Under the pieces are notes generated by a model. It searched no databases. It was not told the origin of the DNA and saw only the letters and a program-made list of their open reading frames with translations. Of a stretch of 64,000 nucleotides of DNA, positions 52,734 through 60,825 are shown in pieces. The stretch is from the NCBI RefSeq assembly GCF_965205175.1, contig NZ_OZ242038.1, forward strand, positions 1,240,001-1,304,000, read 5' to 3'. This DNA comes from Poriferisodalis sp965205175. GTDB lineage: Bacteria; Actinomycetota; Acidimicrobiia; Acidimicrobiales; Poriferisodalaceae. A program made the translations under genes and the position numbers. How positions within the stretch are numbered: the stretch's first letter is position 1; each line of letters opens with the position of its first letter.

Positions 52734-53037
52734 GTCGGCGCACCCGCGAAGGGAGCAGCGCGAGCCGAGCGTCGATGACTTCGGCCTCGCGGGCAATGGT
52801 GTCGTCGCTGTGGTCGAAGAGCCGCACGCCGACGAGCGCTGCGGCTTGGAGCGCCGTGCCCAGAGCGACGCTGAGGTCGCCGCGTTCGACCTTGCGGAGG
52901 GTGGTTTCGCTGACACCGGCTCGTTGCGCAAGTTCGGCGAGCGTCCAGCGGCGTTCGCGCCTGCCGAGGGCCACGCGCCGTCCCAACATCTGCGCCGCCT
53001 GCGAAGCATGTCGGGATAGCGGATCTGCAGCAGCCAT
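52711..53037 (-). CDS. HipB-like XRE-family HTH antitoxin/regulator
   Basis: 108 aa. A canonical XRE helix-turn-helix spans about 20-75 (MLGRRVALGRRERRWTLAEL, AQRAGVSETTLRKVERGDLSVALG). The C-terminal helical part is FDHSDDTIAREAEVIDARLALLP. The following hipA frame overlaps its end. Since hipA is a remnant, this is an orphan antitoxin or free repressor. A TAGTATACTA palindrome at 53043-53052, 6 bases before the ATG, is a likely autoregulatory or promoter site. Confidence 0.82.
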   Translation of the reverse strand: MAAADPLSRHASQAAQMLGRRVALGRRERRWTLAELAQRAGVSETTLRKVERGDLSVALGTALQAAALVGVRLFDHSDDTIAREAEVIDARLALLPSRVRRHAVNDHF

Positions 53038-53042
53038 TTCGA

Positions 53043-53052
53043 TAGTATACTA
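53043..53052. promoter_or_regulatory. TAGTATACTA palindrome upstream of hipB
   Basis: A perfect 10-bp AT-rich palindrome directly 5' of the HipB-like ATG (53037), in an otherwise GC-rich gap. It can serve as a -10-type promoter core or as the HTH operator; HipB proteins usually repress their own operon. Confidence 0.45.
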
Positions 53053-53262
53053 GAGTTTAGGACCTATGCACGTCAGCATTGCACCCATCGAGCGCGATTT
53101 GCTGACGCGACCGCGAGTGCGTACCCGCCGCGTCAGACTTCGCCGCTCGGTTGATCGGCCTGTCGGTCGCGGCCACGAACGTCAGGTCGGAAGCTGATTC
53201 GCTCCCTACGCAAGACGGCAGGGGCTGGCCGACGTGGCGGCCGGGGCCAGTTCAGGCTCGGT

Positions 53263-53646
53263 CTAGCTGACGATGCCGAAGGTGCTGAGCACACTCGGCA
53301 GTGTCACGGTGATGATGGTGCCGGTCAGCCAGTAGTGACGCTGGCGGGCGGCGCGGAGGTCTTCGGCTCGCTGCCGTGCGTGTTCGGCGCGGTCTTCGGC
53401 TCGTTGCCGTGCGTGTTCGGCGCGATCCTCGGCTCGCTGGGCGGCCTGTTCGGCGCGCAGCGCTTCGAGTCCGTTGGCGAGGTCGTCCTTGGTGGCGAAG
53501 CGCGACAGTTCGGCGGAGAGGTGTTCCTTGGTGACCAGGTCCGGCAGGGGCGCGGGCATCAGACAGGCCATGAGGTATTCGGCGGTTGGCTCGTCGGTTT
53601 GCTCACGCAGCCAAGCGTAGACGCGGGTACGGAGATGTTGTGACAT
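53263..53646 (-). CDS. coiled-coil, C-terminal membrane-anchored protein, copy B
   Basis: A 127-aa paralogue of the gene at 50500, with the same N-terminus (MSQHLRTRVYAWLREQTDEP), LVTKEHLSAELSRFATKDDL, two or three AEHARQRAEDR units and the C-terminal helix HYWLTGTIITVTLPSVLSTFG. It is one 11-aa unit shorter than copy A. About 100 bases upstream (53647-53745) match the upstream of copy A, so a segment of about 0.5 kb was duplicated. The two copies bracket the FitAB/HipB patch in the same orientation. Confidence 0.75.
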   Translation of the reverse strand: MSQHLRTRVYAWLREQTDEPTAEYLMACLMPAPLPDLVTKEHLSAELSRFATKDDLANGLEALRAEQAAQRAEDRAEHARQRAEDRAEHARQRAEDLRAARQRHYWLTGTIITVTLPSVLSTFGIVS

Positions 53647-54178
53647 GGCGTGCTCCTGTGGGCATTCGGTCGAGGGAGCAGTCAGCCTAGATGCTGGTAC
53701 TTCAGCCATTTCCATATGTTTTCCATGTAACAGACAGCGGCAATCCGCCCTCTTTGCCACGCACGCAGCGGACCGTCCCGAGTGGTGCCTGTCTGAGGAT
53801 GGCCTAGGTGCGCACACCGATGTCGCACTGAGCATCGCCGCATTCGTCACCCACCGATGCGCACCCCAAGGCATCTCCTCCGCAGTGCTCTCGCGCTTCG
53901 AGCGTCGTCGTGACCTGCTGGATGCCCCGCACGACGCGTGCCCCGTCGTGCCGTCCGCAGTGCTCTCGCGCTTCCAGCGTCGTCGTGACCGGTGCGAGGC
54001 GGCACTCGCCGGCCCGCTTCGGCACAGCGCCGGACCGGCCGAACCTCATGCGGACCTGCCCTGCCGCGCTTGAGCGACAGCCCGCCATGACCTGCCTCGC
54101 AGCACCCGCGTCGCGCCGGGCAATGCGGGCCGCTGGTTGCGCTTGGCGCGGTCGGCTGTCAGGCGGGCAGGCAGGCAG
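53647..54178. other. gap with duplicated upstream region and a 37-bp direct repeat
   Basis: No supported gene. 53647-53745 is the conserved upstream region of copy B. A 37-bp sequence beginning TCCGCAGTGCTCTCGCGCTT occurs near 53879 and again at 53954 with about one mismatch, 75 bases apart. A plus-strand frame here (53645-54073) shows no family features. Confidence 0.6.
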
Positions 54179-55354
54179 TCACACCTCCAAGGGGCGTTCG
54201 TCCGTCAACAACTCGACGGCGCCGATCGCAGTGATGCGTTCGCCCAGCGGGAACCGGTGCGTTCCCGCATGCACGACGTACAGATGGCTGAGTTCGAGGT
54301 CGGCAAGGGCTGAGCGCATCGCCCGCGTCACAGCAGGACGCTCCGTTCGCTTGATCTCGAATCCCAGCACTTGACCGTTGATCTCCAAGCGCAGATCAAG
54401 CTCGGCGCCCCCGTGGGTCGACCAGAACGCAGGTGCAGTGGTCACGCCGTCGCCGCAGCGCATCAGGATCTGTTCGAGTACGAAGCCTTCCCAGCTCGCA
54501 CCCAGGCTGGGGTGACGTTCGAGTCCCATCATGTCAGGGATACCTAGCAGCCGGTGCAGCAGGCCGGAATCGCGCAAGTAGTACCTGGGTGACTTCACCT
54601 GTCGTTTGGAGATGTTGGCGAACCAGGGCTGCAGACGACGAATAACGAGAGCGTCCGTGAGCGCGTCCAGATAGCGGCGCACGGCAGCCACTGGCACATC
54701 TATCGACCGTGCCACCGCCGCGCCATTCCATGTCTGGCCGTGGTAGTGAGCGACCATCGTCCAGAACCGTCGCATGGCCGCGGCCGGGATGCGGTAGCCT
54801 AGGTTGCCCAAGTCGCGTTCGAGAAAGGTCGTGATGTAGTCGTCGCGCCATCGATTCGACGCGGCAGCGTCACTGGCGAGGTACGACGGAGGCAGACCTC
54901 CCCGCAGCCAGAGTTCGTTCAGTGAACCCCCGCCGACGTCACCCAGACGGAAACCGGTGAGCTCGACGAAGCTCACACGCCCGGCGAGCGACTCGGCGCC
55001 CAGCCCTGTCAGCTCCGGTGCGGCGCTGCCCAGCACGACGAACCGGCCCGGTCGCCGGTCATGGTCCACCAAGACTCGCAGCGATTCGAAGAGTTCCGGC
55101 ATTCGCTGCACTTCGTCGATCACGACAGTCTCGCTGGGCTCGCGCAGCGCCAGCATCGGTTCGGCGAGGCGAGCCCGGTCGCGGTAGTCCTCCAGATCGA
55201 AGAATGCCGCTGGCGACGGGTCGATGATGCGGCGCGCCAAGGTAGACTTGCCCGCTTGGCGCGGTCCGGTGAGCAGCGTCACCGGAGCATGTGCAACGGC
55301 AGCGCGTAGAGCGGCAGCGTCTGTCGGACGGGGAACCAACCTCACCAGACACAC
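54179..55354 (-). CDS. ATP-binding protein, AAA_14 + DUF4143
   Basis: 391 aa. The N-terminal AAA_14 domain has Walker A TLLTGPRQAGKSTLARR near residue 27, FFDLEDYRDRARL, and Walker B ETVVIDEVQRMPELFESLR near 75 with VVLGSAAPEL (sensor). The middle carries a YITTFLERDLGNLGYRIP helix and SIDVPVAAVRRYLDAL. The C-terminal DUF4143 nuclease-like core has HGGAELDLRLEINGQVLGFEIKRTER near 315. The family is common in mobile and defence-rich regions, with unknown action. It begins with GTG at 55354; TACAGT just upstream suggests a leaderless start. Confidence 0.88.
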   Translation of the reverse strand: MCLVRLVPRPTDAAALRAAVAHAPVTLLTGPRQAGKSTLARRIIDPSPAAFFDLEDYRDRARLAEPMLALREPSETVVIDEVQRMPELFESLRVLVDHDRRPGRFVVLGSAAPELTGLGAESLAGRVSFVELTGFRLGDVGGGSLNELWLRGGLPPSYLASDAAASNRWRDDYITTFLERDLGNLGYRIPAAAMRRFWTMVAHYHGQTWNGAAVARSIDVPVAAVRRYLDALTDALVIRRLQPWFANISKRQVKSPRYYLRDSGLLHRLLGIPDMMGLERHPSLGASWEGFVLEQILMRCGDGVTTAPAFWSTHGGAELDLRLEINGQVLGFEIKRTERPAVTRAMRSALADLELSHLYVVHAGTHRFPLGERITAIGAVELLTDERPLEV

Positions 55355-55465
55355 TGTATCCTTGAAAGACCGGATCCTTGAAAATCAGCTGTCAAGCAAC
55401 AGAATTTCAAGGCACCAAGCCGCAGGGTCCGCATCCACGGTACCGGCAGGGCCAGCCCGCCCGGG

Positions 55466-56470
55466 CTAGCTCGTCAGCGCCGGGATGATCTGATCGCCGT
55501 AAGCGCGCAGCGTCTCGTCCTGGGCGTCGTGCATGAGATAGACGGCGAACTGATGCACCCCGAGGTCCCGCAGCTCCTCGAGCCGAGCGATGTGGCTGGC
55601 GGGATTGCCGAGGATGCAGAAGCGGTCGATTACTTGGTCCGGTACGAAATCGGCATGGACATTGCCGGCCCTGCCGTGTTCGGCGTAGTCGTAGCCACTG
55701 CGACCCGCGATGTAGTCCGTCAGCGCCCGGGGCACGTTGTCACTGTCGCCGTAGCGCTCCACGAGGTCTGCCACGTGATTGCCGACCATTCCCCCGAACC
55801 ACCGGCACTGGTCGCGCTGATGGGCGAGGTCGTCACCCACGTAGGCAGGAGCGGCCACACAGATGCGCAGATCGTCGGGATCGCGCCCCGCGTCTGCCGC
55901 GGCCCGGCGAACCGCTGCCACCGTCCACTCGGCGATCTGCGGGTCGGCAAGCTGCAAGATGAAGCCGTCGGCCTGCCGGCCGCACAGCTGCAACGCCCGC
56001 GGGCCGTAGGCAGCCATCCAGATGTCGAGCCGGCCGTCCGAACACCACGGCAACTGCTGGCGGGTGCCGTTGTGGTCCACTTGGCGGCCCTCGGCCAAGC
56101 CCTTGATGACCTTCATCGACTCCGCCAGCGTGACGAGGCTGGCCGGGTGACGGCCCAGCACCCGCATGGCCGAGTCGCCCCGGCCGATGCCGCACACCGT
56201 CCGGTTGCCGAACATGTCATTGAGCGTGGCGAACAGCGACGCAGTCACCGTCCAGTCTCTGGTGCCCGGATTGGTGACCATCGGGCCGACGATCATGCGG
56301 TTCGTGGCTGACAGCATCTGGCTGTAGATCACGTACGGCTCCTGCCACAGCAGGTGGCTGTCGAAGGTCCACCCGTAGCTGAACCCGAGCGACTCGGCCC
56401 GACGGGCCAGATCCACCACCCGCCACGCAGGCGGATCGGTCTGCAGCACTACACCGAACTCCATGGCCAT
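55466..56470 (-). CDS. LLM class F420-dependent oxidoreductase, TIGR03842 type
   Basis: A 334-aa luciferase-like enzyme. Landmarks are MEFGVVLQTDPPAWRVVDLARRAESLGFSYGWTFDSH, NRMIVGPMVTNPGTRDWTVTASLFATLNDMFGNRTVCGIGRGDSAMRVLGR, and QQLPWCSDGRLDIWMAAYGPRALQLCGR. TIGR03842 enzymes are found beside dihydropyrimidinases, and here hydA lies 94 bases upstream on the same strand. They probably work together in hydantoin or pyrimidine breakdown. Redox substrate not defined. Confidence 0.9.
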   Translation of the reverse strand: MAMEFGVVLQTDPPAWRVVDLARRAESLGFSYGWTFDSHLLWQEPYVIYSQMLSATNRMIVGPMVTNPGTRDWTVTASLFATLNDMFGNRTVCGIGRGDSAMRVLGRHPASLVTLAESMKVIKGLAEGRQVDHNGTRQQLPWCSDGRLDIWMAAYGPRALQLCGRQADGFILQLADPQIAEWTVAAVRRAAADAGRDPDDLRICVAAPAYVGDDLAHQRDQCRWFGGMVGNHVADLVERYGDSDNVPRALTDYIAGRSGYDYAEHGRAGNVHADFVPDQVIDRFCILGNPASHIARLEELRDLGVHQFAVYLMHDAQDETLRAYGDQIIPALTS

Positions 56471-56519
56471 GATCCTCCGCAGTTCTCCGAAACGGCACCG
56501 TTGCCGCCGAAGCCAGCTG

Positions 56520-56590
56520 TACCGCTGGTGCTGGCCCAGCTCTACCGCAGGTACTGGCCCAGCTCTACCGCAGGTACTGGCACAGTCCTC
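56520..56590. repeat. short tandem repeat at the 3' end of hydA
   Basis: Units of about 24 bp containing CTACCGCAGGTACTGGC recur three times (the first diverged), starting near 56521 and running into the last codons of hydA. The final hydA codons (CQYLR) are themselves made of one unit, so the repeat grew from the gene's end into the spacer before the LLM gene. Confidence 0.6.
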
Positions 56591-57974
56591 GCGTCAAGTA
56601 GCGGCCATCGCCGGCGCCGCCCAGATACTTGCCGTTGTCGACGATTCGGCGCCCGCGCAAGAACACGGTCTCGACACATCCGGTCACCTCGACCCCCTCG
56701 TAGGCGGAGTGATCGATGTTCATGTGGTGGTTGTCCGCGCTGATGACCCACCGCCGCTCGGGGTGATAGATCACGATGTCGGCGTCTGAGCCGGCGGCGA
56801 TGATCCCCTTGCGCGGATACAGGCCCATCATCCGTGCCGGCGTGGTAGCGCAGAGCTCCACCCATCGGGAAAGATCGATCTCGCCGCAGACCACGCCTTG
56901 GAAGATCAAGTCCATGCGGTGCTCGACGCCGCCGATGCCGTTGGGGATCGCCCGGAAGTCGCCCAGCCCCAGCTCCTTTTGCTCCTTCATGCAGAACGGG
57001 CAGTGGTCAGTGGACACCACCGCCAGATCGTTGGTGCGCAGTCCCCGCCACAACGCGTCCTGGTGGCCCTCGGCGCGGGAGCGGAGCGGCGTCGAGCACA
57101 CGTAGGCAGCACCCTCGAAGCCCGGCCGATCGAGATGCTCCTCCAGACTCAGGTGCAAGTACTGCGGGCAGGTCTCTGCGAACACGTTCATGCCGGTGTC
57201 GCGTGCCAGCGCCACCTGCTCCAGTGCTTCCGAAGCCGAGAGATGCACGATGTACAGCGGCGCCGCACCCACCTTGGCCAGCTGGATCGCCCGGTGGGTG
57301 GCCTCGGACTCGAGTTCGGTGCGGCGCACGTAGCCGTGGTTGACCGGGGCGCGCTCGCCTCGGTCGAATGCTTGGGCCGCCAGCACGTCGATGGCCAAGC
57401 CGTTCTCGGCGTGCATCATGATCAGCCCGCCGTTGCCGGCGGCGCGCTGCATCGCTCTGAGGATCTGGCCGTCGTCGGCGAAGAAGACTCCCGGATAGGC
57501 CATGAACAGCTTGAAGCTCGTGATGCCCTCGTCCACCAGCAGATCCATCTCGGCGAGCGAGTCGTCGTCGACACCGCCGATGATCATGTGGAAGCCGTAG
57601 TCGACGGCGCAGTTGCCTTCGGCCTTGGCCATCCACTCGTCCAGGCAGCGCCGAACGTTCTCGCCGCGCCGCTGCACGGCGAAATCGACGATGGTGGTGG
57701 TGCCGCCCCAAGCGGCCGCCCGCGTACCTGTCTCGAAGGTGTCGGAGGCGAACGTGCCGCCGAAGGGCAGCTCCATGTGGGTGTGCACGTCCACGCCGCC
57801 GGGCACCACCAGGCGCCCGGTTGCATCCACGACTTCGGCGCCCTGCTCGACGGTGATCGCGATGTCGCTGCTCGGCTGCAGAACGGCCACAATCTGCTCG
57901 CCGTCGATCAGCACCTCGGCCGGATCCGCTCCGGTCGGGCCGACCACCGTGCCTCCCTTGATGAGCGTGGCCAT
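56565..57974 (-). CDS. hydA: dihydropyrimidinase / hydantoinase
   Basis: A 469-aa cyclic-amidohydrolase that opens dihydropyrimidines or hydantoins. The binuclear metal site is complete: H-x-H in GGVDVHTHMELPFGG near residue 58, carboxylated Lys in ITSFKLFMAYPG near 150, His in LIMMHAENG near 182, His in IVHLSASEAL near 238, and Asp in VVSTDHCPF near 312. The ATG at 57974 has GGGGAGACTCGATC upstream. The open frame upstream is only a shadow of the MFS gene. It pairs with the TIGR03842 LLM gene downstream, with an MFS transporter divergent. Confidence 0.93.
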   Translation of the reverse strand: MATLIKGGTVVGPTGADPAEVLIDGEQIVAVLQPSSDIAITVEQGAEVVDATGRLVVPGGVDVHTHMELPFGGTFASDTFETGTRAAAWGGTTTIVDFAVQRRGENVRRCLDEWMAKAEGNCAVDYGFHMIIGGVDDDSLAEMDLLVDEGITSFKLFMAYPGVFFADDGQILRAMQRAAGNGGLIMMHAENGLAIDVLAAQAFDRGERAPVNHGYVRRTELESEATHRAIQLAKVGAAPLYIVHLSASEALEQVALARDTGMNVFAETCPQYLHLSLEEHLDRPGFEGAAYVCSTPLRSRAEGHQDALWRGLRTNDLAVVSTDHCPFCMKEQKELGLGDFRAIPNGIGGVEHRMDLIFQGVVCGEIDLSRWVELCATTPARMMGLYPRKGIIAAGSDADIVIYHPERRWVISADNHHMNIDHSAYEGVEVTGCVETVFLRGRRIVDNGKYLGGAGDGRYLTRGLCQYLR

Positions 57975-58121
57975 GATCGAGTCTCCCCGACGTTGCGGGC
58001 AGCAGGCGCCGACAGCGCCCGAGCCGGGTACCAGCAGCATCCCGCAGGCCACCAGCATCCCAGAGACTAGTGCTGACCGGTGGGCCGACACGCAGGAGGC
58101 CGGATCGGGCAGGATGTACCG

Positions 58122-59528
58122 ATGCCGAAACGCAGCACCGCCTTCCGCGGCTGGAAGGTGGTGGGCGCCGGGGCAGTGATGCAGGGCCTGCAGTCCGCGC
58201 TGGTCATGCATGCGATGGGCTCGTACTTGGTCGAGCTGGAGAAGGAGTACGGCTGGAGCAAGACCGCACTGTCTGGTGCGTTCGCCATGAACCGCGCCGA
58301 GACGGCGTTGCTCGGCCCCGTGCAAGGCTGGCTGCTCGACCGCTTCGGCCCCCGCGTCATCGCTCGGGTCGGCGCGATGTTCATGGCTACCGGCTTCGTG
58401 GGCTTCAGCATGCTGCAGACGCTGTGGCACTTCTATCTGGCGTTCCTGTGCATCGCCGTGGGCACCAGCTTCTGCGGCTTCGTCACGGTGACGGTCTCGA
58501 TCGTGCGCTGGTTCGAGGCGCTGCGCGCCCGAGCGCTGTCGGTCGGCGGCATGGGTCTCGGCGTCGGCGGCCTGTGCCTGCCGCTCGTCGTGCTGTGCTT
58601 CACACGATTCGGCTGGCGCGCCACCGCCGCTGTGACCGGCGTCGGGGGTGCAGCCGTAGCGTGGTGGCTCGCGAAGTACCTCGAAGGCCGTCCAGCCGAC
58701 TTCGGCCAGCAGGTCGACGGAGGCGCCAGCGTCGTCGCCAAGGGCAAGACCGTGCGAGCCGAAGGGCTCAGCGACACCCACTTCACCGCGACCGAGGCCA
58801 TGCGCACCCGCGCTTTTTGGATGATCTCGCTGGGACACATGAGCGCGTTGTTCGTGGTGGGCGTCGTGATGGCGCACCTGCAGCTCTTCTTGACCTCCGA
58901 GCGGGGCTACTCGCTGCAGCAGGCCAGCTTTGTGGCCGCTGCGCTCCCGCTGGTGCAGGTCGCCGGCATGGCGCTCGGCGGCTATCTCGGCGACAGGGTC
59001 AACAAGCGGCTCATCGCCTCGGTGGCCATGTGCGGTCACGCTGTGGCGCTCTTGTTGCTGGCGTGGTCCGGCCGCTTCTGGGTCGTTGCGCTGTTCGTCG
59101 TGCTGCACGGTCTGGCCTGGGGCGCACGCGGCCCGCTCATGCAGGCGCTGCGGGCGGACTACTTCGGCGCCTCCTCGTTCGCCACGATCATGGGCATCAG
59201 CTCCTCCATCGTGCTGATCGGCACCGTGCTCGGGCCGCTGTGGGCGGGTTGGATGGCAGACGTGACCGGCAGCTACACACTGGCGTTCGTCGTGCTGTCG
59301 GCCATGACGGCGGTAGGGATGACCTTCTTCGTGCTCGCTCGGCCCCCAGTGCCGCCACAGCGCCACAGCAGCGGTGCCGAGCCTGCCGCCGCCGCAACTG
59401 CCGGCACGGGAACCGCTGATGCCGGAACTGCGGGCACGGGAACTGCTGCCGCTGCAATGGCGGGTATCGAGCCTGTCGGCAGCGAGACTGGCGACATGAC
59501 TACCAGCACCCCGAGCCGCACAGCGTGA
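58122..59528 (+). CDS. MFS transporter
   Basis: 468 aa with twelve helices. LLGPVQGWLLDRFGPRVIARVG after helix 2 and MALGGYLGDRVNKRLIASVA in the second half are MFS motif-A-like loops. The C-terminal about 55 residues are a low-complexity Ala/Gly/Thr tail (ATAGTGTADAGTAGTGTA) ending in the stop shared with the next gene's GTGA overlap. It resembles oxalate/formate-antiporter-like and monocarboxylate-type transporters. By position it may import the hydantoin or pyrimidine substrate; that is inference. Confidence 0.87.
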   Translation: MPKRSTAFRGWKVVGAGAVMQGLQSALVMHAMGSYLVELEKEYGWSKTALSGAFAMNRAETALLGPVQGWLLDRFGPRVIARVGAMFMATGFVGFSMLQTLWHFYLAFLCIAVGTSFCGFVTVTVSIVRWFEALRARALSVGGMGLGVGGLCLPLVVLCFTRFGWRATAAVTGVGGAAVAWWLAKYLEGRPADFGQQVDGGASVVAKGKTVRAEGLSDTHFTATEAMRTRAFWMISLGHMSALFVVGVVMAHLQLFLTSERGYSLQQASFVAAALPLVQVAGMALGGYLGDRVNKRLIASVAMCGHAVALLLLAWSGRFWVVALFVVLHGLAWGARGPLMQALRADYFGASSFATIMGISSSIVLIGTVLGPLWAGWMADVTGSYTLAFVVLSAMTAVGMTFFVLARPPVPPQRHSSGAEPAAAATAGTGTADAGTAGTGTAAAAMAGIEPVGSETGDMTTSTPSRTA

Positions 59529-60613
59529 GCGCAACGGCGCCGGTCCCGGCGCCGGCCACCGAGGCGACCTCTGAGCCGAACGCGGCGCCGACTGCTAGAC
59601 CGCTCACGGCGCCGCCGATGCGCGTCGGCGTCACGCCCGACATCAATCTCTGGTCGCGGCCCTGGGCGGAGCGCAGGCGCCGCATCGAGCTGGTCGCCGA
59701 GGCCGGCTTCGACCACGTGTTCTTCGCGGACCACGTCAGCTTCCGCACCGGTCACGGCAACGACGGCATGGTCACCGCCGCGGCGCTGGCCAACCTCCAT
59801 CCGGATCTGGGCGTGTACCTCGGCGTGTACCTGCTGCCGCTGCGGCACCCGGTGCCCGTCGCGCGGCAGCTGGCCAACCTGGCCGAGATGGCGCCCGGGC
59901 GCATCAGCTTCGGTGTCGGCATCGGCGGCGACGACCGCCACGAAGTCGAGCTGTGCGGCGTCGATCCGCGTACCCGTGGCCGCCGTGCCGACGAGTCGCT
60001 CGGGATTGTCCTGCGACTGCTGGCCGGTGAAGCCGTAGATCACCGCGGTGAGTTCTTCTCGCTGAGCGACGCCCGCATCACGCCGACGCCCGATCCGCCC
60101 ATCGGGGTCTACGTCGGCGGGCGATCTGACGCCGCTGTTCGTCGCGCGGGCCGCTTCGCCGACGGATGGCTGGGGACGTGGTGCTCAGCCGAGCGCTATC
60201 GAGCAGCGCTCAGCCTCTTCGCCGAGACTGCTCAAACCGAGCGCGCACCAGCTGCGGCTGCACCAGCCCGGCGTGCGCACGCTGAGCGGGCCGGGCCGGC
60301 TCGTGCCTTTGCCGCTGCCGACCATGGCCTGCAGCTGTGGGTGGGCATCGGCGAGAGCCGACAAAGCGCATCGGCCTGCGTCGGACCCGAACTCGAACGC
60401 TTCTACCGAGTGCCGTTCGCAGCGTTCGAGAAGTACACGCCGTGCGGCACCGTAGACGATGTCGTGGACTTCTTCATGCCGTACCTCGAGGCCGGCTGCC
60501 GGCACGTGAACATGACCCCGTGCGCAGCGGACCCCGACGAGGCGATACTCGCTGCCGGCGAAGTGGCGAGACGTCTGCGGGAAGCAGACCCGCTGGCCGA
60601 ATCGGACGCGTGA
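59525..60613 (+). CDS. LLM class flavin-dependent oxidoreductase
   Basis: A 362-aa luciferase-like enzyme translationally coupled to the MFS gene (GTG start overlaps the TGA stop by 4 bases). Family features start at MRVGVTPDINLWSRPW, whose ATG at 59618 is an alternative start that would remove a Pro/Ala-rich leader. LVAEAGFDHVFFADHVSFR, EMAPGRISFGVGIGGDDRHEVELCGVDPRTRGRRADESL and PPIGVYVGGRSDAAVRRAGR follow. An Ala-rich insert of about 40 residues (TERAPAAAAPARRAHAERAG) sits near 240. The substrate is unknown. Confidence 0.85.
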   Translation: MSATAPVPAPATEATSEPNAAPTARPLTAPPMRVGVTPDINLWSRPWAERRRRIELVAEAGFDHVFFADHVSFRTGHGNDGMVTAAALANLHPDLGVYLGVYLLPLRHPVPVARQLANLAEMAPGRISFGVGIGGDDRHEVELCGVDPRTRGRRADESLGIVLRLLAGEAVDHRGEFFSLSDARITPTPDPPIGVYVGGRSDAAVRRAGRFADGWLGTWCSAERYRAALSLFAETAQTERAPAAAAPARRAHAERAGPARAFAAADHGLQLWVGIGESRQSASACVGPELERFYRVPFAAFEKYTPCGTVDDVVDFFMPYLEAGCRHVNMTPCAADPDEAILAAGEVARRLREADPLAESDA

Positions 60614-60825
60614 GCACAGCGGAGGCCGTAGACCTTTGCCGAAGCGCGGCGATCTTCATGGAACCGAAGCCGTCCGGCGGGAGTCTGAAGGGAAGGCAGT
60701 CTTCGTGGGGACCTGGCATGACCGGCATGTACGTCGCATCGATACACCGAGAGTGGCGCGACGGCGCGGCGATGGTGCGCGCGGCTGGTGTCGCGGTCTC
60801 AGGACCGCTTCGCTCAGGATGGGCC

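Noticed and set aside
53645..54073. Plus-strand 142-aa frame with SAVLSRF repeats
   Set aside because: It begins inside the upstream region of the copy-B gene and contains only the 37-bp repeat; no family or ribosome site.
57975..59534. Minus-strand extension of the dihydropyrimidinase frame to 989 aa
   Set aside because: The extension is antisense to the MFS gene, with low-complexity His/Gln/Arg composition; the true start is at 57974 with a good ribosome site.
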